From assembly GCF_023698535.1 (NCBI RefSeq), contig NZ_JALJCL010000009.1, positions 1 to 64,000 of the forward strand: a stretch of DNA of 64,000 nucleotides, given 5' to 3'. This stretch comes from Halorientalis regularis. GTDB taxonomy: Archaea; Halobacteriota; Halobacteria; Halobacteriales; Haloarculaceae. How positions within the stretch are numbered: position 1 is the stretch's first letter; each line of letters opens with the position of its first letter. Of the stretch, positions 62,408 to 64,000 are shown in pieces. Both the position numbers and the translations under genes were made by a program. Below the pieces are notes generated by a model. The model ran no database searches and was not told where the DNA came from. It was given only the letters and a program-made list of their open reading frames with translations.

Positions 62408-62506
62408 CCCCAATAGCACGGGTCCGAATGCGGGGATCGATCGAGCCGGGACTCGCGAGCCGCGGCAACCGCCGCACCCATATGGGATCGGCCGTTAGCG
62501 AGGGGC

Positions 62507-63160
62507 ATGCGTTACGTGGAGATGGTGTTGCGGCCGGACCGGGAGGGTTTCCACCCGGCCGAGCAGGCGATCGTGGACGATCCGGACCTCCAGCGGGTCG
62601 CGATCCACCACCTCAACCAGCTCGACGACGGGACCATCGTCTTCCTCTACGAGGCCCGGGGGGCCCTCGACCGCGCCCGGGAGTTGATGGACGGCCACGA
62701 GGACGTACTGGAGTACAGCGTCTCCCGCGAGGGCTCGAAGCTCCACGCGTACATCCACTTCGAGCCCAACGACCTGGTCGACGCGCTGTTCCGAGCGATG
62801 CAGGAGTACAGCATCGTCGTCGACACGCCCGTCGAGTGTCTGGCCGACGGCGGCATCCGGATCACCGGCATGGGCGATCAGGAGACGATCACCGAGGCGC
62901 TCGCGGTCGTCCCCGACAGCGTCGACGTGGAACTGGAGGCGATGCGCGAGTACCACCCCGACGACCGCCAGCTGTTCTCGATGCTCACCGACCGCCAGCA
63001 GGAGATTCTGCGCACGGCGGCCGAACTGGGCTACTACGACGTGCCCCGCGATGCCACCTACGAGGACATCGCCGCCGAACTGGACCTGGCCCCCGTGACG
63101 GTCGGCGAACACCTCCGGAAGATCGAGTCGCGGGTACTCACCGAGATTCTGCCGGGATAG
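62507..63160 (+). CDS. Bat-like (bacterioopsin activator) HTH regulator
   Basis: The 217-residue protein has an N-terminal ligand-like domain (RYVEMVLRPDREGFHPAEQA onward). A C-terminal HTH_10 domain of haloarchaeal Bat proteins follows: SMLTDRQQEILRTAAELGYY, PRDATYEDIAAELDLAP and TVGEHLRKIESRVL. No GAF or PAS sensor is present, so it is a short form. It would bind DNA and control nearby or distant genes. The adjacent, divergent R2lox gene is a natural candidate target. The start MRYVEM follows GAGGGGC, which may be the ribosome-binding site. Confidence 0.85.
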   Translation: MRYVEMVLRPDREGFHPAEQAIVDDPDLQRVAIHHLNQLDDGTIVFLYEARGALDRARELMDGHEDVLEYSVSREGSKLHAYIHFEPNDLVDALFRAMQEYSIVVDTPVECLADGGIRITGMGDQETITEALAVVPDSVDVELEAMREYHPDDRQLFSMLTDRQQEILRTAAELGYYDVPRDATYEDIAAELDLAPVTVGEHLRKIESRVLTEILPG

Positions 63161-63199
63161 GAGTAAGCTTCTTGTTTTCTCGTATACGACCGTATACAC

Positions 63200-63433
63200 A
63201 TGGGGACGAAGACGATCCGGCTCGACGAGGATGTGTATGATCGGGTCCGGGCAGAGAAGCGCGACGACGAGACGTTTTCGGAGGCCATCGACCGATTGAT
63301 CGGTGGTCCCTCACTGCTGGAATTGACCGGAATACTCTCTCCGGAGGAAGCTGACGAGTTCCAAGAAGTGATCGACGATGTCGACACCGATGCGCGAGAC
63401 GACATCGACGAACTCGTAGATCGGTTCGAATGA
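63200..63433 (+). CDS. vapB: VapB-family antitoxin
   Basis: The 77-residue protein opens with GTKTIRLDEDVYDRVRAEKR and TFSEAIDRLIGG, a ribbon-helix-helix-like antitoxin fold. An acidic C-terminal tail (EVIDDVDTDARDDIDELVDR) should cover the toxin's active site. Its stop overlaps the start of the PIN-domain gene by 4 bp (ATGA). ATACGACCGTATAC (near 63182-63195), a near-palindrome just before the start, could be its operator. Confidence 0.88.
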   Translation: MGTKTIRLDEDVYDRVRAEKRDDETFSEAIDRLIGGPSLLELTGILSPEEADEFQEVIDDVDTDARDDIDELVDRFE

Positions 63434-63828
63434 TTCTGGATTCGTCGTTCCTCATCGACCTGATGGAGAATAGTGCGAGCGCCATCGAGTTCGCAAAAGA
63501 ACTCGAATCGGGCGGCGCGACGCAACGAGTCCCTGCGCAGGTCGTGTACGAACTGTTCGTCGGTGTCGGCTACACGGAAATGGCTGAACAAGAGATCTCG
63601 AAGGTTCAGTCAGTCCTCGACGCACGTCCAACCGTGAAAACGACGCCGGAGATAGCTCGCCTGGCTGGACGAATGGACGGACAACTCCGACGCGAAGGCA
63701 ACCGAGTATCCGAGAGCGATATCATCATCGGGGCAACAGGGCGTCATTTCGGTGAGCCAGTCGTAGCGAACAACGAAGCGGATTTCGAGAGACTGCCCGA
63801 CGTAGATGTCGTCAGCTACGACTCCTGA
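63430..63828 (+). CDS. vapC: VapC-family PIN-domain toxin
   Basis: The 132-residue ribonuclease toxin has the PIN acidic residues: Asp3 in MILDSSFLID, Glu in VVYELFVGV, Asp in SESDIIIGATG and Asp in NNEADFERL. VapC toxins cleave tRNA or rRNA and are held by VapB. The start overlaps the VapB stop, so synthesis is coupled. Length is normal, and no residue is missing. Confidence 0.9.
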   Translation: MILDSSFLIDLMENSASAIEFAKELESGGATQRVPAQVVYELFVGVGYTEMAEQEISKVQSVLDARPTVKTTPEIARLAGRMDGQLRREGNRVSESDIIIGATGRHFGEPVVANNEADFERLPDVDVVSYDS

Positions 63829-64000
63829 TCACATATCCGGCAGGCCGCCGAAGTTCATCGTCACCGACTTCTGCTGGGTGTAATCATCGAGCGTCGACTC
63901 GTCGAGTTCGCGACCGATGCCGGACTGCTTGTAGCCGCCGTAGGGGCTGGGCTCGAACATGTCGTTGTAGGTGTTGACCCAGACCGTCCCGGCTTCCAGG
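63829..64000 (-). CDS. Aldehyde dehydrogenase, C-terminal part (runs off window)
   Basis: The minus frame enters at the window edge and reads [40 protein letters not shown] and [10 protein letters not shown], ending GGLPDM with TGA at 63831-63829. GTVWVNTYN and P(Y/F)[11 protein letters not shown] are the substrate-channel and C-terminal motifs of the NAD(P)-dependent ALDH superfamily, closest in style to betaine-aldehyde dehydrogenases. The catalytic Cys lies outside the window, so the substrate cannot be assigned. Confidence 0.88.
   Translation of the reverse strand, partial: LEAGTVWVNTYNDMFEPSPYGGYKQSGIGRELDESTLDDYTQQKSVTMNFGGLPDM

Noticed and set aside
1-64000. tRNA, rRNA or CRISPR array
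   Set aside because: No cloverleaf, no rRNA-like stretch and no regularly spaced direct repeats were seen on reading through; a covariance search would be needed to exclude a divergent tRNA.

Overview
The window is haloarchaeal chromosome. The evidence is an acidic proteome, a PGF-CTERM S-layer glycoprotein gene, CheF, a bacterioopsin-activator-type regulator, an ISH3-type transposase, DUF2080 transposon proteins and many short lipoproteins with Asn-Xaa-Ser/Thr sequons. The gene style resembles the Haloarculaceae, but I cannot name a genus from sequence alone.

The window has two halves. Positions 1 to about 37 kb are an accessory, insertion-rich region. It holds the S-layer gene, secreted proteins and lipoproteins, an RND-exporter operon (COG1361-type surface protein, MMPL transporter, TetR regulator) and a second TetR gene. 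It also holds eight IS200/IS605-family tnpB loci (one cut by the window edge), two ISH3-family elements and an IS6-family remnant. Five of the seven complete tnpB genes carry in-frame stop codons, and only those at 9853 and 35170 are open. Element boundaries can be read to the base in several cases, and joining the flanks restores a host reading frame across at least four insertions. The same stretch holds many small broken genes: a CAP-domain gene, a universal stress protein remnant, and membrane proteins with frameshifts or amber codons.

From 34.2 to 41.9 kb lies a possible integrated conjugative or plasmid-like module. It has a winged-helix regulator, a gene split by a tnpB element, a very long hairpin, a 1247-residue VirD4/TraG-like ATPase and a MazE/MazF toxin-antitoxin pair, followed by about 750 gene-free bases rich in palindromes.

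From 42.6 kb on the region is mostly compact, GC-rich and core-like. It contains an operon of a short coiled-coil protein and an Rnl2-type RNA ligase behind a strongly structured leader, then an acyl-CoA synthetase and a BCCT transporter. Next come three NAD-dependent sugar-nucleotide enzymes, one a UDP-sulfoquinovose-synthase homologue. An IMPDH/GMP-reductase-type enzyme without CBS domains and a DUF433/DUF5615 toxin-antitoxin pair sit between them. The end holds DUF4330, GlmS and a GlmU-like enzyme, CheF, UppP, an R2-like ligand-binding oxidase, a Bat-like regulator, VapBC and the end of an aldehyde dehydrogenase gene. The sugar-nucleotide genes, GlmS/GlmU and UppP fit surface glycan or glycolipid synthesis, which would serve the S-layer protein encoded at the other end of the window.
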